A program made the translations under genes and the position numbers. The notes below the pieces were generated by a model. That model saw nothing but the letters and a program-made list of their open reading frames with translations. It was not told the DNA's origin and made no database searches. Of a stretch of 64,000 nucleotides of DNA, positions 34,210 through 44,104 are shown one piece after another. Positions within the stretch are counted from its first letter, which is position 1, and each line of letters starts with the position of its first letter. The stretch covers positions 3,919,001 through 3,983,000 of the forward strand of contig NZ_CP111043.1 of assembly GCF_026250525.1 (NCBI RefSeq), read 5' to 3'. The stretch is from Chondrinema litorale (GTDB taxonomy: Bacteria; Bacteroidota; Bacteroidia; Cytophagales; Flammeovirgaceae).

Positions 34210-35322
34210 ATGATTCAGCAATTACTTTCCAAAATCACGCATCCAACCTTACTATTAGATAAGCAAAAAGCTTTTAATAATATTCAAATGATGATTAGAA
34301 AAGCCAATAAATATAACTTGGCTTTTCGTCCTCATTTTAAGACACACCAATCTGCTAAAATCGGAAATTGGTTTAGAGATTTAGGAGTAGAAGAAATAAC
34401 TGTTTCTTCACTTAATCTTGCTAAGTATTTTGTAGGTCATGGATGGGAAAAAGTAATCGTTGCTTTTCCTGTTAATACAAGAGCGATAGATGAAATTAAC
34501 GAACTTGCAAAACGCTGTTCTTTAACTGTTTTTATTTCTAATAAAGATAGTTTGAGCAAGTTAAAAGAGTTGTTGTCTGCTCAAATTCAGTTTTTTATAG
34601 AAATAGATACAGGCTATAACAGAACAGGTATCTCACCAGAAAATACTGTGCTGATAGATGAACTATTACAAATCTCAGAAAATTCTTCTAATCTCAAATT
34701 CAGAGGTTTTTATGTGCATAACGGGCATACATATCAGGCATCTTCTAAAGCTGAAATCGAAGAAATTCATACAAAATCAATAAGAGTTTTTCGGAAGTTA
34801 AGAAAGCGATATAGCGACAGATATCCCAAACTAGACATACAAATTGGAGATACACCTTCTTGCAGTTTACTAGATCATTTCGAAGGAATTGATGCAATTG
34901 GACCAGGTAATTTTGTCTTTTATGATCTCACTCAAACAAATATAGGATCGTGTAATATCGATCAGGTAGCAGTAGCTATGGCATGCCCTGTAGTTGAAAA
35001 GTATGATGACAAAAACCAAGTGATAATCCATGGAGGAGGGGTCCATTTCTCTAAGGACTTTATTGTAGAAGAAGATGGGACAAAGGTTTTTGGTCGAGTT
35101 GTAAAAATGGAGGATAATGATTGGAGTAAGCCAATAGAAAATGCATATATAACTTCACTTTCTCAAGAACATGGTATAGTGCAGGTTTCTAAGGAGTTAA
35201 TGAGTGAAATTAAAGTTGGTGATTTAATATTTGTATTACCTGTTCACTCGTGTCTTACAGCAAATTTACACCAGCATTATATATGTTTAGATGGGGAATG
35301 TATAGAGCGATTTTCTTCATGA
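34210..35322 (+). CDS. PLP-dependent D-threonine-aldolase / D-serine-dehydratase family enzyme
   Basis: 370 residues with the fold-type III (alanine-racemase-like) barrel. The cofactor lysine is in RPHFKTHQ (Lys44), and the barrel shows 'EITVSSLNLAKYF' and 'FFIEIDTGYNRTGI'. The C-terminal domain is of the D-ser dehydratase-like type with 'LPVHSCLTANLHQHY', whose histidine and cysteine bind the divalent metal. Acts on D-threonine or related D-beta-hydroxy amino acids; the exact substrate is open. It is 59 bases after the PheC-like gene and overlaps the next gene by four bases (ATGA at 35319-35322). Confidence 0.9.
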   Translation: MIQQLLSKITHPTLLLDKQKAFNNIQMMIRKANKYNLAFRPHFKTHQSAKIGNWFRDLGVEEITVSSLNLAKYFVGHGWEKVIVAFPVNTRAIDEINELAKRCSLTVFISNKDSLSKLKELLSAQIQFFIEIDTGYNRTGISPENTVLIDELLQISENSSNLKFRGFYVHNGHTYQASSKAEIEEIHTKSIRVFRKLRKRYSDRYPKLDIQIGDTPSCSLLDHFEGIDAIGPGNFVFYDLTQTNIGSCNIDQVAVAMACPVVEKYDDKNQVIIHGGGVHFSKDFIVEEDGTKVFGRVVKMEDNDWSKPIENAYITSLSQEHGIVQVSKELMSEIKVGDLIFVLPVHSCLTANLHQHYICLDGECIERFSS

Positions 35323-36287
35323 AACCTAGAGCTCTGTCTTTCATAAAGTTTGTCTTACCCATAATTGTAATAGGTGTTGCTCTTTATTTGGTTTCAGAAG
35401 CATTTAGTCCTGTTTACCCTTTGCTCAAAGTGAGGAAAAAGAATCTGTTTCTTTCAGTTGATAATGAAGTAGATGCTCTTTCGATAGGTAATTCACATGC
35501 AGGAGCAATTCATTTCAAAACCCTAGGTTTAAATGGAATTCACTTTTGGGATGCTGCCGAAGATATTTATGAGACGAAGTATAAGCTTGATTTTTTACTT
35601 CAATATTACCCGAACTTAAAAAAAGTATTTATTCCAATTTCTCCATTTTTAATGGATCAGAATAATGCAGAAGTGTTTTACCATGCGCAGTTTCATCCTC
35701 GAATAAGGTTGCATGTGAATACTAATTCTTGGCAGCCCTTACAGAACAAGTTTAACTTTCTTTTGCTAGGAAAACTTTCTCCAATACTCAGATACGATCA
35801 TTGGGCATTTGTACCAAAATTGCTAACAGGTATCAAAGATATTCAGGCAAATGATCCACGAATGGAATCTGTTTCAAAGAATGGCTATTTGCATTTTAAA
35901 TATGCCGAAGTGACCTCTTCAAAAATGTTGGAAAACATATGCAAAAATAACTTAAAAGAGCACAAAAGATTAATTGAAGGGAAAGAATATGAAGCTTTAT
36001 TCTATGAAAAATTAAATGAAGTTATTGATCTGTTGAAGAGTAAAAACATAGAATTAGTGCTTTATACTCCACCTTATTATCAATACTATAACCAAATAAG
36101 TAAAAGTACTTTAAGTGATAAACTGAGTGAAGTTTCAAGCTTTGCTGCAACACATCAAGTATTATATTATGACTTTAGCGATTATGCAGTGATCAGCAGT
36201 AATTGGCATTTATATGATGATGGAACTCACTTGAATGAACAGGGAAGAATTGCTTTTTCTGAATTACTTAAAAAGCATATTCAATAG
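35319..36287 (+). CDS. SGNH/GDSL-like membrane-anchored protein (DltD/AlgX-like)
   Basis: 322 residues from ATG 35319. This start is preferred over 35250 because it overlaps the previous stop as ATGA and begins directly with basic residues and one membrane helix (FIKFVLPIIVIGVALYLVSEAF). The catalytic blocks are 'SIGNSHA' (Ser in the first block) and 'DDGTHLNEQG' (Asp-x-x-His in the last); 'GIHFWDAAE' and 'IFIPISPF'-like stretches fill the middle. Members transfer or remove acyl groups on surface polymers, but this one lacks a polymer context. A 19-bp stem terminator covers its stop codon. Confidence 0.8.
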   Translation: MKPRALSFIKFVLPIIVIGVALYLVSEAFSPVYPLLKVRKKNLFLSVDNEVDALSIGNSHAGAIHFKTLGLNGIHFWDAAEDIYETKYKLDFLLQYYPNLKKVFIPISPFLMDQNNAEVFYHAQFHPRIRLHVNTNSWQPLQNKFNFLLLGKLSPILRYDHWAFVPKLLTGIKDIQANDPRMESVSKNGYLHFKYAEVTSSKMLENICKNNLKEHKRLIEGKEYEALFYEKLNEVIDLLKSKNIELVLYTPPYYQYYNQISKSTLSDKLSEVSSFAATHQVLYYDFSDYAVISSNWHLYDDGTHLNEQGRIAFSELLKKHIQ

Positions 36288-36327
36288 AAAAAGAGCTTAC
36301 TTTTTACAGTAAGCTCTTTTTCTATTG
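36282..36327. terminator. Long bidirectional terminator between convergent genes
   Basis: Perfect 19-bp arms: caatagaaaaagagcttac (36282-36300) and gtaagctctttttctattg (36309-36327), loop of 8 bases. The left arm includes the stop codon (36285-36287) of the SGNH gene. It also serves the minus-strand BNR protein gene ending at 36340. Confidence 0.92.
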
Positions 36328-36339
36328 ATTTATAATAAT

Positions 36340-39300
36340 CTAGTTTGACATTTTCTCAGTATCGAGAATAATCGCATCTACTTGTTTTTCTTTCACAAGA
36401 TCATTGATTTTTGGAATATCTTGTTCTTTTATAGACTTCCAATCATTTATTTGGCCATCAATTTTTTGAGTAACCTCTTGCTTAAATTGTTCAGCTTGCT
36501 CAGTAGGAGCATTATCACCAATTCCCATTAAAGAGTTTAAGTGAGCCAATTTGTTGGTTAACTTAATTGGGTAGTTTAATGGGTCTTGTCTACTTCTGTT
36601 TTTTGTTTGATACAACTCATTTTCAATTTTAGACATCTGCTTTTGCACTTCTTTAACTGCATCGGTTATGTCTTTCATAGTTGAATCACTAGCAATGCGT
36701 TTGCTAAGTGTATTTAGCTGCTCTTTTGCTTTTCTAATGTCTATAATTGTCTGGTGAGCCTCAGTTACTTTATCTCTTACAGAAATGAGAAAGTTAAACT
36801 GTTTTTGTAAGTCAGCTAAAGTAGCAGAAGATCTTGGGTCAGCAAGAATTTTATAATCTTGAACTTGTTCTTTGCTATTCACAGTTAATTTAACTTTGTA
36901 AGCACCCGGTACAGCTTTCGGGCCACTCATGCTAGACCACCACAAAATCATTCCATCAAAATCTTTAGCATCAGGGTATCTCATATTCCAAACAACTCTA
37001 TTTACACCTTCTTTCAGTTCAGGAAGTTTTTTATCTTTTTCTTTTGCAGTATTCGAGTATGATTTAATTACAGTTCCATCTGCTTCTAAGAAAGATAGTT
37101 CGATAGTAGTCGCTGTATCTGGTTCGCTGTCAAGATAAAAATATGCCATTACACCTCCTGGGTGGTTTGTTCCAGCAGTTTTAAGGTTTTTCGCCTGAAA
37201 ACCATCCATTTTGTAACTATCTATAGGTTTGAATAGATAAGCTTCGCTACCTGCAACTTCAGTAGATAATTGATGTAAAGGAGTAACATCATCTATTATC
37301 CATAAACTTCTACCTTGAGTAGCTACAATTAGATTATCATTTTTAAGCAATAAGTCCGTGATTGGAACAATTGGTAAATTCAATTGGAAAGGTTTCCAAC
37401 TTGTACCATCATCAAAAGAAATATACATACCAGATTCTGTACCCGCATACAGTAAGCCTTTTCTATTTGGATCAGCTCTTACTACTCTTGTAAAGTGATC
37501 TGGATCTATACCATTGGTGATCTTAGTCCAGGTTTTGCCATAATTTTTAGTTTTGTACAGATATGGTTGATAGTCACCAGACTTGTACATGGTTGCAGCT
37601 ACATAAGCACCACCTTTAACAAATGGATCAGCATCAATACTGTTAATCATAATCCATTCGGGCATATTTGGAGGTGTTACATTTTCCCAGTTTTTGCCAG
37701 CATCTTTTGTTACATAGATCAATCCATCATCAGAACCTGTCCAGATTAAATCTTTTTCGTAAGGAGATTCAGTAGCTGCGAAAATGGTACAGTAATACTC
37801 AACACCAGTATTATCTTGCGTAATAGGCCCACCAGAAGAAACAAGTTTGGTAGAATCGTTTCTTGTTAAATCTGGGCTAATTGTTTCCCAAGATTCGCCA
37901 CCATTATAGCTTACATGTACATGGTTAGAAGTAGTGTAAAGCTTCTTGGTATCGTGTGGTGAGAAGAAGATTGGGAAATTCCACTGGAAACGATATTTCA
38001 TGCCTTCTGCTCCATAGCCCATTGGATTATCTGGCCATACATTTATCGCTTTTACTTCTTCGGTAGCATGATTTTGTCGAGTTAAGAAACCTCCATAACT
38101 ACCACCGTAAACTAAATTGTCGTTTTCAGGGTCAACTGCAATGTGCGCACTTTCACCACCAGCAGTAGACTCCCATGCTTCATCATCAATTGAGTTACCT
38201 GTAGTTCTGTGGGCAATTCTTACAGTTGAATTATCTTGTTGAGCAGCATAAATTTTATAAGGGAAAGCATTATCAGTAGTTAGTCTGTAAAATTGAGCAG
38301 TTGGCTGGTTGTAATAAGTTGACCAGTTCTCGCCACCATTAAAAGAAATTTGAGCGCCACCATCATCACCAATTATCATTCTTTTTGGGTCTTCTGGAGC
38401 AATCCACAAGTCGTGGTGATCGCCATGAGGTGCATTACTAGATTCAAAAGTTTTACCACCATCTGTAGATTTATGGTAACTTACATTTAATACATAAACA
38501 AGGTTTTCGTCTTGTGTATCCGCATAGATTCTGGTATAATACCATGCTCTTTGGCGTAGTGAGCGACTATCATTTACTTTAGCCCAAGTTTTACCCGCAT
38601 CATCAGAGCGGAATAAACCACCATCTTCATGCTCTATTAATGCCCAAACCCTTTCTGAGTTTGCTGCAGAAACAGTTATACCAATAATACCTCTAGTTCC
38701 TTTTGGTAAGCCTTTGTTTTCAGAGATTTTCTCCCAAGTATCACCACCGTCTGTACTTTTCCATATATCAGAGCCCTCTCCGCCGCTTTCTAAGCTGTAA
38801 GGTGTTCTTCTAATTCTCCAAGTTGTAGCATATAAAATTCTTGGGTTATTAGGGTCAAAAATTAAATCTACAGCACCTGCATCTGCATTGGCATAAAGTA
38901 CTTTCTCCCAAGTTTTACCACCATCTTTACTGCGAAAAACTCCACGTTCTTCACTCGATTTATATAAGTCACCCATTACGGCAGCATAAACCAAATCTGG
39001 GTTTTTAGGGTGAACACGCACTCTGCCAATGTGGCGAGAGTTTTCGAGACCGATCTGCTCCCATGTTTTTCCAGCATCTACTGTTTTCCACATACCATAT
39101 CCGTAAGATACATTACCTCTTACTGTTTTTTCGCCACCACCTACGTAGATTACATTATTGTCGTATTCGCTAACAGCCAGTGCACCTATAGTACCACCAA
39201 AGTATCCATCAGTAATATTTTCCCATGTTTGGCCAGCATCTTTTGTGCGCCAAACACCTCCTCCGGTAGAGCCAAAGTAAAATAAATTTGGTTGGCCAGG

Positions 39301-39516
39301 TACACCAGTTACAGCACATGAACGCCCACCTCTAAATGGTCCTACCAAGCGGTACTCCATGTTTCCGTAAAGCTTTTCATCGTAACTAAGTGTCGATTCG
39401 TTACTCGCATTTTTCTTTTTCCTCTGAGCTTGAACTGGATTTATCAGTTGGATGGAGAAAATAGATAAAAGCAATAAACCTAAAACTGTTTTAGTGAATG
39501 AGTTGTAGTTTTTCAT
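36340..39516 (-). CDS. Secreted VPS10/sortilin-like BNR beta-propeller protein (glycosyl hydrolase-annotated family)
   Basis: 1058 residues with a signal peptide (to about residue 30). The body (~55-750) is made of BNR/Asp-box strands (SxDxGxTW), with 'STDGGDTWEKI', 'SDDAGKTWAKV', 'SFNGGENWSTY' and 'SYNGGESWETI', as in sortilin/VPS10 propellers. The opening 'YRLVGPFRGGRSCAVTG' is typical of a large Bacteroidota family often labelled BNR glycosyl hydrolase. The last ~200 residues are a beta sandwich then a coiled-coil region. Enzyme activity is not shown; the propeller may bind peptides or sugars. No sorting tail is seen. Single gene ending at the shared terminator. Confidence 0.88.
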   Translation of the reverse strand: MKNYNSFTKTVLGLLLLSIFSIQLINPVQAQRKKKNASNESTLSYDEKLYGNMEYRLVGPFRGGRSCAVTGVPGQPNLFYFGSTGGGVWRTKDAGQTWENITDGYFGGTIGALAVSEYDNNVIYVGGGEKTVRGNVSYGYGMWKTVDAGKTWEQIGLENSRHIGRVRVHPKNPDLVYAAVMGDLYKSSEERGVFRSKDGGKTWEKVLYANADAGAVDLIFDPNNPRILYATTWRIRRTPYSLESGGEGSDIWKSTDGGDTWEKISENKGLPKGTRGIIGITVSAANSERVWALIEHEDGGLFRSDDAGKTWAKVNDSRSLRQRAWYYTRIYADTQDENLVYVLNVSYHKSTDGGKTFESSNAPHGDHHDLWIAPEDPKRMIIGDDGGAQISFNGGENWSTYYNQPTAQFYRLTTDNAFPYKIYAAQQDNSTVRIAHRTTGNSIDDEAWESTAGGESAHIAVDPENDNLVYGGSYGGFLTRQNHATEEVKAINVWPDNPMGYGAEGMKYRFQWNFPIFFSPHDTKKLYTTSNHVHVSYNGGESWETISPDLTRNDSTKLVSSGGPITQDNTGVEYYCTIFAATESPYEKDLIWTGSDDGLIYVTKDAGKNWENVTPPNMPEWIMINSIDADPFVKGGAYVAATMYKSGDYQPYLYKTKNYGKTWTKITNGIDPDHFTRVVRADPNRKGLLYAGTESGMYISFDDGTSWKPFQLNLPIVPITDLLLKNDNLIVATQGRSLWIIDDVTPLHQLSTEVAGSEAYLFKPIDSYKMDGFQAKNLKTAGTNHPGGVMAYFYLDSEPDTATTIELSFLEADGTVIKSYSNTAKEKDKKLPELKEGVNRVVWNMRYPDAKDFDGMILWWSSMSGPKAVPGAYKVKLTVNSKEQVQDYKILADPRSSATLADLQKQFNFLISVRDKVTEAHQTIIDIRKAKEQLNTLSKRIASDSTMKDITDAVKEVQKQMSKIENELYQTKNRSRQDPLNYPIKLTNKLAHLNSLMGIGDNAPTEQAEQFKQEVTQKIDGQINDWKSIKEQDIPKINDLVKEKQVDAIILDTEKMSN

Positions 39517-39671
39517 TGCATTTCTTGAATTTTTCTTTGAAAAAATATTGCTATTTGAATATAGGCAAGTTACAAAAAGCTGTCTTTTTTTGGAAGAGCC
39601 TGCGACAAGCCTACAGTTTTTTTCGACAAACTGTATAGAAATGCTACGAATGTAAACTTAAATACTGCTAT

Positions 39672-41138
39672 CTATTTAATGCTTACAGTTGCTTTAATTG
39701 AATAATAGAACACAGAAATGAAGCCGATACTTAGCATAATGTGGAATATCATTAACCCGTAATCTTTCAAATAAATACCTAAGGCTATTCCTGTGAGAAA
39801 ATATAGTCCTAAGAAACCTTCTAATAAATTTAGCCAATTAAAGCTTTTTTTGATGTAAATATTTCCCTTCCACTGGTCTTTAAGTTTGGTGATGTTGAAC
39901 TTTGGTGTTCTGATAAATGGTGATTTAAAGCCCAATAAACCTTCTATTACTGCTAATGCATTATGCAGGCTTAATCCCATTGAAATGCATAAAAAGAGGG
40001 GATAGATTTTAACAAAATAAGAAAAGGTATGCTGTTTTTCTATTTGTTGTGTGGCAATCCAATAGAACAGGGTAATGGAGAAAAATCCAAAAAGCAGAAC
40101 ACTTCCAATGTTAATTAGCAATTCTAACTCTGGTGAATTTTGCTTTACAAATAACATGGGAATACTAAGAATAGCAGCAAAAAGTAAAAACACGAAGATG
40201 GAACTATTTAGCAAGTGAAAAAATGCGTGCACTTTGTTTGAAAAGGTGATTTTCGTTTTTAAAACTGTCAATAAATGCTTTCTGGCAGTTTCAGCAGCAC
40301 CTTTATTCCATCTAAACTGTTGCGATTTAATAGCCGGCATGAGCACTGGTAATTCGGCAGGAGATTCTACATCTTCTAAAAACTCAAAATGCCAACCTTT
40401 CATTTGCGCTCTATAGCTTAAATCTAAGTCTTCTGTAAGTGTATCTTGCTGCCAACCTCCCGCATCTATTATACAAGCTTTTCTCCAAATTCCGGCTGTA
40501 CCATTAAAGTTGATAAAACTTCCAGCAGAGCTTCTACCAACTTGTTCAATGGTAAAATGAGCATCTAAACCAAATGCTTGTAATTTGGTGAGTACAGAGT
40601 AATCTTTATTTAAATGTCCCCATCTGGTTTGAACCACGCCAGTCTTCTCGTTTTCGAAGAAAGGAAGTGTTTTTAACAAGAAATCTTTTTCAGGCACAAA
40701 ATCAGCGTCAAAAATCGCAATAAACTCTCCTTTAGCTATAGCTGTTCCATATTTTAATGCGCCTGCTTTAAATCCTTCTCTGCTAGCTCTTCTCACATGT
40801 TGTATGTCATATCCTTTATTTTGCCAATAAGTAACTCTGTTAGCTATAATTTCTACAGTTTGGTCAGTAGAGTCATCCAAAACTTGAACCTCCAATTTGT
40901 CAATAGGGTAATTAAAAGCAACAACGCTATCAATTAATCTTTCAATCACGTACAACTCATTAAATACAGGTAATTGAATAGTTACTATGGGTAATTTATC
41001 CTGAGAGATTTGCTTCAACGTAGTCTTTTTCTTTCTTTTTTCTTTTATGTATAGAAAAGTAAGGTGTAGTTGACTCATGCTAAATAGAAAAATAAAAAGC
41101 ATGCAGCAGGCATAAAGAAATAAAATTATATATGACAT
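39672..41138 (-). CDS. Processive glycosyltransferase family 2, cellulose-synthase-like
   Basis: 488 residues. One N-terminal membrane helix, a cytoplasmic GT-A domain, then about four or five C-terminal helices. Catalytic signs are all present: 'LDDSTDQT', the DAD metal motif in 'FDADFVPE', the acidic 'TLTEDLDLSYRAQ' and the processive QxxRW-type motif 'QQFRWNKG'. It lacks a PilZ domain, so c-di-GMP control is not visible. It likely makes a beta-linked glycan at the inner membrane; cellulose, a mannan or another polymer are possible. No polysaccharide operon around it. Confidence 0.9.
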   Translation of the reverse strand: MSYIILFLYACCMLFIFLFSMSQLHLTFLYIKEKRKKKTTLKQISQDKLPIVTIQLPVFNELYVIERLIDSVVAFNYPIDKLEVQVLDDSTDQTVEIIANRVTYWQNKGYDIQHVRRASREGFKAGALKYGTAIAKGEFIAIFDADFVPEKDFLLKTLPFFENEKTGVVQTRWGHLNKDYSVLTKLQAFGLDAHFTIEQVGRSSAGSFINFNGTAGIWRKACIIDAGGWQQDTLTEDLDLSYRAQMKGWHFEFLEDVESPAELPVLMPAIKSQQFRWNKGAAETARKHLLTVLKTKITFSNKVHAFFHLLNSSIFVFLLFAAILSIPMLFVKQNSPELELLINIGSVLLFGFFSITLFYWIATQQIEKQHTFSYFVKIYPLFLCISMGLSLHNALAVIEGLLGFKSPFIRTPKFNITKLKDQWKGNIYIKKSFNWLNLLEGFLGLYFLTGIALGIYLKDYGLMIFHIMLSIGFISVFYYSIKATVSIK

Positions 41139-41330
41139 GTGTTGTACTAACTGATTTGGTGCAAATTTACGTGGTTAAGGATATTTATCTAAAATAAGTG
41201 CGGTTTAAGCATGTTTGGAGATGAAAATTTTACACTTTTGTGATAAATTAGCCTCATAATACAACCTATTTGATTTCTGGTTATCCATTTTCTAAATTCA
41301 ACAAACAGAGTTTCAAAAAATTAATCCAAT

Positions 41331-42704
41331 ATGCCGAAGACAGAGGGAAAGATTTTGGTTGTAGATGATGATGCTGATGTTTTAATAACTGCAAGAATGT
41401 TTTTAAAACAGCAGTTTACTGTAGTTCAAACCGAATCTGATCCCAGACAAATCCCCAGATACCTCAACAACGATACATTTGAAATCATTCTACTCGATAT
41501 GAATTTTACCCGAGGAGAAAGTGATGGAGAAGAAGGTATGTATTGGTTAAACCGAATTTTGGAAATTAATCCAAAGCAAGTTGTTATTCTTATTACGGCA
41601 TATGGCGAGGTTAATTTGGCTGTAAATGCAATTAAAAGTGGCGCAACAGATTTTGTGGTGAAACCATGGAAAAATGAGAAATTGCTTGCTACTATATCTT
41701 CCGCATTGCAGCTAAGTAAGTCTAAGAAAGAGCTCGAACAATTACAGGGTGCTCAGCAAAAGCTGCAAGAGAATATGCAGGTAGAGTTTGTAGGCAATTC
41801 ACCAGCTATGCAAAGGGTTTTTTCACTCATAGAAAAAGTATCGGCTACAGATGCCAATGTATTGATTTTAGGTGAGAATGGAACTGGAAAAGAATTAGTA
41901 GCAAGAGCGGTACACGCAAAATCTCATAGAGCACACAAAACATTTATGAGTGTGGATTTAGGAGCCATAAGTGAAAGTTTGTTTGAGTCTGAACTATTTG
42001 GCCATGTAAAAGGGTCATTTACAGATGCTAAAACGGATAGAGCTGGTAGTTTTGAAATAGCTTCTGGAGGTACTATTTTCTTAGATGAGATCGGCAATTT
42101 ATCTATGGCATTGCAGGTGAAACTACTTACCGTATTGCAAAATAGGGTAGTTAGAAGAGTTGGCTCACATAAACCGATAAATGTAGATGTAAGGTTGATT
42201 TGTGCTACCAATATGCCACTTTACCAAATGGTTGAAGATGATACCTTCCGTCAAGATTTACTGTATAGAATCAATACTGTGGAAATCAGGTTGCCTTCGC
42301 TAAGAGAACGGATTGAAGATATTCCATTATTAGTTGATCATTTTTTGAATATTTATACCAAGAAATATAAGAAAGATCAAATAAGGCTAGATCAAAGTAC
42401 GCTGGCCAAGCTGCAAAAATACAATTGGCCGGGAAATGTGAGAGAACTGCAACACGCGGTAGAAAGGGCTGTAATTCTAAGTGAAACTAATGTATTGAAA
42501 AGTGATGACTTCTTTTTGGGAGGTAGTGCAATTCAAAAACAACCTACTTCTAGAGATAGTGAAGTAAAAACATTGGATGAAATGGAGCATAAGTTTATTA
42601 GAGAATCTTTAGAAAGAAATCATGGAAATGTAACAAAAACAGCAAAAGAATTAGGTCTCACGCGAACAGCATTATACAGGAGGCTAAATAAATATGGATT
42701 GTAA
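41331..42704 (+). CDS. Sigma-54-dependent response regulator (NtrC family)
   Basis: 457 residues. Receiver domain (1-120) with acidic pocket at 12-14, phosphoacceptor Asp56 in LLDMNF and Lys111. AAA+ domain ~150-390 with Walker A GENGTGKE (181-188) and Walker B 'GTIFLDEIG'. The sigma-54-contact loop, normally GAFTGA, reads GSFTDA (228-233). C-terminal Fis-type helix-turn-helix 'GNVTKTAKELGLTRTALYRRL'. Needs phosphorylation by a sensor kinase not adjacent to it. The divergent neighbour is the cellulose-synthase-like glycosyltransferase, so it could regulate that gene, but this is only proximity. Confidence 0.93.
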   Translation: MPKTEGKILVVDDDADVLITARMFLKQQFTVVQTESDPRQIPRYLNNDTFEIILLDMNFTRGESDGEEGMYWLNRILEINPKQVVILITAYGEVNLAVNAIKSGATDFVVKPWKNEKLLATISSALQLSKSKKELEQLQGAQQKLQENMQVEFVGNSPAMQRVFSLIEKVSATDANVLILGENGTGKELVARAVHAKSHRAHKTFMSVDLGAISESLFESELFGHVKGSFTDAKTDRAGSFEIASGGTIFLDEIGNLSMALQVKLLTVLQNRVVRRVGSHKPINVDVRLICATNMPLYQMVEDDTFRQDLLYRINTVEIRLPSLRERIEDIPLLVDHFLNIYTKKYKKDQIRLDQSTLAKLQKYNWPGNVRELQHAVERAVILSETNVLKSDDFFLGGSAIQKQPTSRDSEVKTLDEMEHKFIRESLERNHGNVTKTAKELGLTRTALYRRLNKYGL

Positions 42705-42808
42705 GTGCTGAAATTTATTTAAATTTAGAAAATAACTCTATGTTTGATTTCTGTGTTAATTGATAGATAATAATATCGAGTTGATTTTGGACTAAGAAGA
42801 AGAAAAAT

Positions 42809-43309
42809 ATGGATTTAGATACCGCAATGCAGCCTTTTCTTATCGGACTTGGAATTGGATTAATTCTGTGTCTGGTAATTTATGTGAGAGAAGGAATGAA
42901 AAGAGGGCCGCTTAAGAAAGAAATTAAAAGCTTAAAAACTCACCTGCATGAGAAGATGGAAATCGATGCAGAAGCTACTCATAGTAAACTGAGAGAAATA
43001 GATGGATTGAGACAGGAAAATGAAAACTTGAGAATATCAATTCAGTCTTTGGCACAGAAGCCGGGTAGGAGAGAGATTGTTAACTTGCATATCTATCAGA
43101 AAGCACTTTCAATTATGACGGAATCTGCTCATGGTTTTGCTCCTATGTGGCAAAAAGCTCTTAGACAAGCAGAAGAAGAAGTAGAAGCTTTTGAAAAAGG
43201 TAAAACGTCTTTCTTAAAAAAGATAGTTTCACCTATGACATATCTAGGAAGTTCTAGTGAAGAAATTAAAAGACTTAATAATCCTGATGATGAGGATAAA
43301 GAAAATTAA
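42809..43309 (+). CDS. Small membrane-anchored coiled-coil protein, function unknown
   Basis: 166 residues. One N-terminal helix 'FLIGLGIGLILCLVIYV' (about 10-26) without signal peptidase site, then a charged coiled coil (~30-80, 'LHEKMEIDAEATHSKLREIDGL') and a C-terminal helix-rich part ending acidic. It lies 104 bases after the sigma-54 activator on the same strand, so it may share its transcript. A role as a membrane partner of the regulator is guesswork. A perfect stem terminator follows. Confidence 0.7.
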   Translation: MDLDTAMQPFLIGLGIGLILCLVIYVREGMKRGPLKKEIKSLKTHLHEKMEIDAEATHSKLREIDGLRQENENLRISIQSLAQKPGRREIVNLHIYQKALSIMTESAHGFAPMWQKALRQAEEEVEAFEKGKTSFLKKIVSPMTYLGSSSEEIKRLNNPDDEDKEN

Positions 43310-43316
43310 TTAAAAT

Positions 43317-43349
43317 AAAACCCAGTGTAACTTTATTACACTGGGTTTT
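43317..43349. terminator. Bidirectional terminator
   Basis: Perfect 14-bp arms aaaacccagtgtaa (43317-43330) and ttacactgggtttt (43336-43349), loop ctttа-length five bases, with A and T runs outside. Serves the plus-strand coiled-coil gene and the minus-strand SanA-like gene. Confidence 0.9.
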
Positions 43350-43375
43350 TAATATCTATTTAAAAAGATAGTAGA

Positions 43376-44104
43376 TTAATTCTGGGCTATTTGAATTTTC
43401 TTACCAAGAAACTTGGGTTGCTCATTTAAAACAAAAATATCCATTACAGCTTTTACTCTGGCAAAAATCTCTCTCGCCTGCACTTTAATCCCTCTCTGAA
43501 AATCGATATCCTGAGCATTAAAAGCAATAGTTTCTATTCCAGAGTTTCTACCTAAAAACACAGCTCTTTTATTATGAAATTCTTGCGAAATTACGGTATA
43601 ACTATTTTGTCCAAATACTTCTTTACATCTAATTACAGAGTCAAGAGTTCTAAATCCGGCATAATCTAAAATAATAGCTTCAGCAGGTACTCCCATTTTG
43701 ATCAAAATTTTACGCATATCTCTTGGCTCGTTGTAGTAAATTGTATGATTATCGCCACTGAGTAGTAAATACTTTACTTTTCCAGCTTTAAAAAGCTTAG
43801 TAGCGGCTTCTAATCGATGATAGAGATATGGATTAGGTTTTCCATTTGCTAGAGATTTGCTTGTGCCTAAGACAAGCCCTACTTGGTTAAATGGAACCTT
43901 TTTAATGTCGTCGTACAAATAGGCCTTAGAATAAGACTCTACTTTAAAATTGCAAAGAGCAATTACTAATAATGCAATAAAGGAGATGAGAACAAGATAT
44001 GTTCTTACGCTCCGGAAAGCTGGTTTAATCGTTAAAGTATATGGTCGCATAAAATAAATATTGAATGCATTACCCAATTTTAGCTTATTTACCGGAGTCA
44101 TCAT
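43376..44104 (-). CDS. SanA/ElyC/YdcF-family (DUF218) membrane protein
   Basis: 242 residues from ATG 44104 (an in-frame ATG at 44050 would also leave the membrane helix intact). One helix near residues 34-52 (TYLVLISFIALLVIALCNF) anchors a DUF218 domain: 'VGLVLGTSKSL', 'PNPYLYHRLEAATKLFKAGK', 'YLLLSGDN', and 'IILDYAGFRTLDSVIRCKEVF', 'TVISQEFHNKRAVF'. SanA and its relatives influence envelope barrier function and vancomycin resistance in enterobacteria. The active site, if any, is not established. Stands alone, convergent with the coiled-coil gene. Confidence 0.88.
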   Translation of the reverse strand: MMTPVNKLKLGNAFNIYFMRPYTLTIKPAFRSVRTYLVLISFIALLVIALCNFKVESYSKAYLYDDIKKVPFNQVGLVLGTSKSLANGKPNPYLYHRLEAATKLFKAGKVKYLLLSGDNHTIYYNEPRDMRKILIKMGVPAEAIILDYAGFRTLDSVIRCKEVFGQNSYTVISQEFHNKRAVFLGRNSGIETIAFNAQDIDFQRGIKVQAREIFARVKAVMDIFVLNEQPKFLGKKIQIAQN

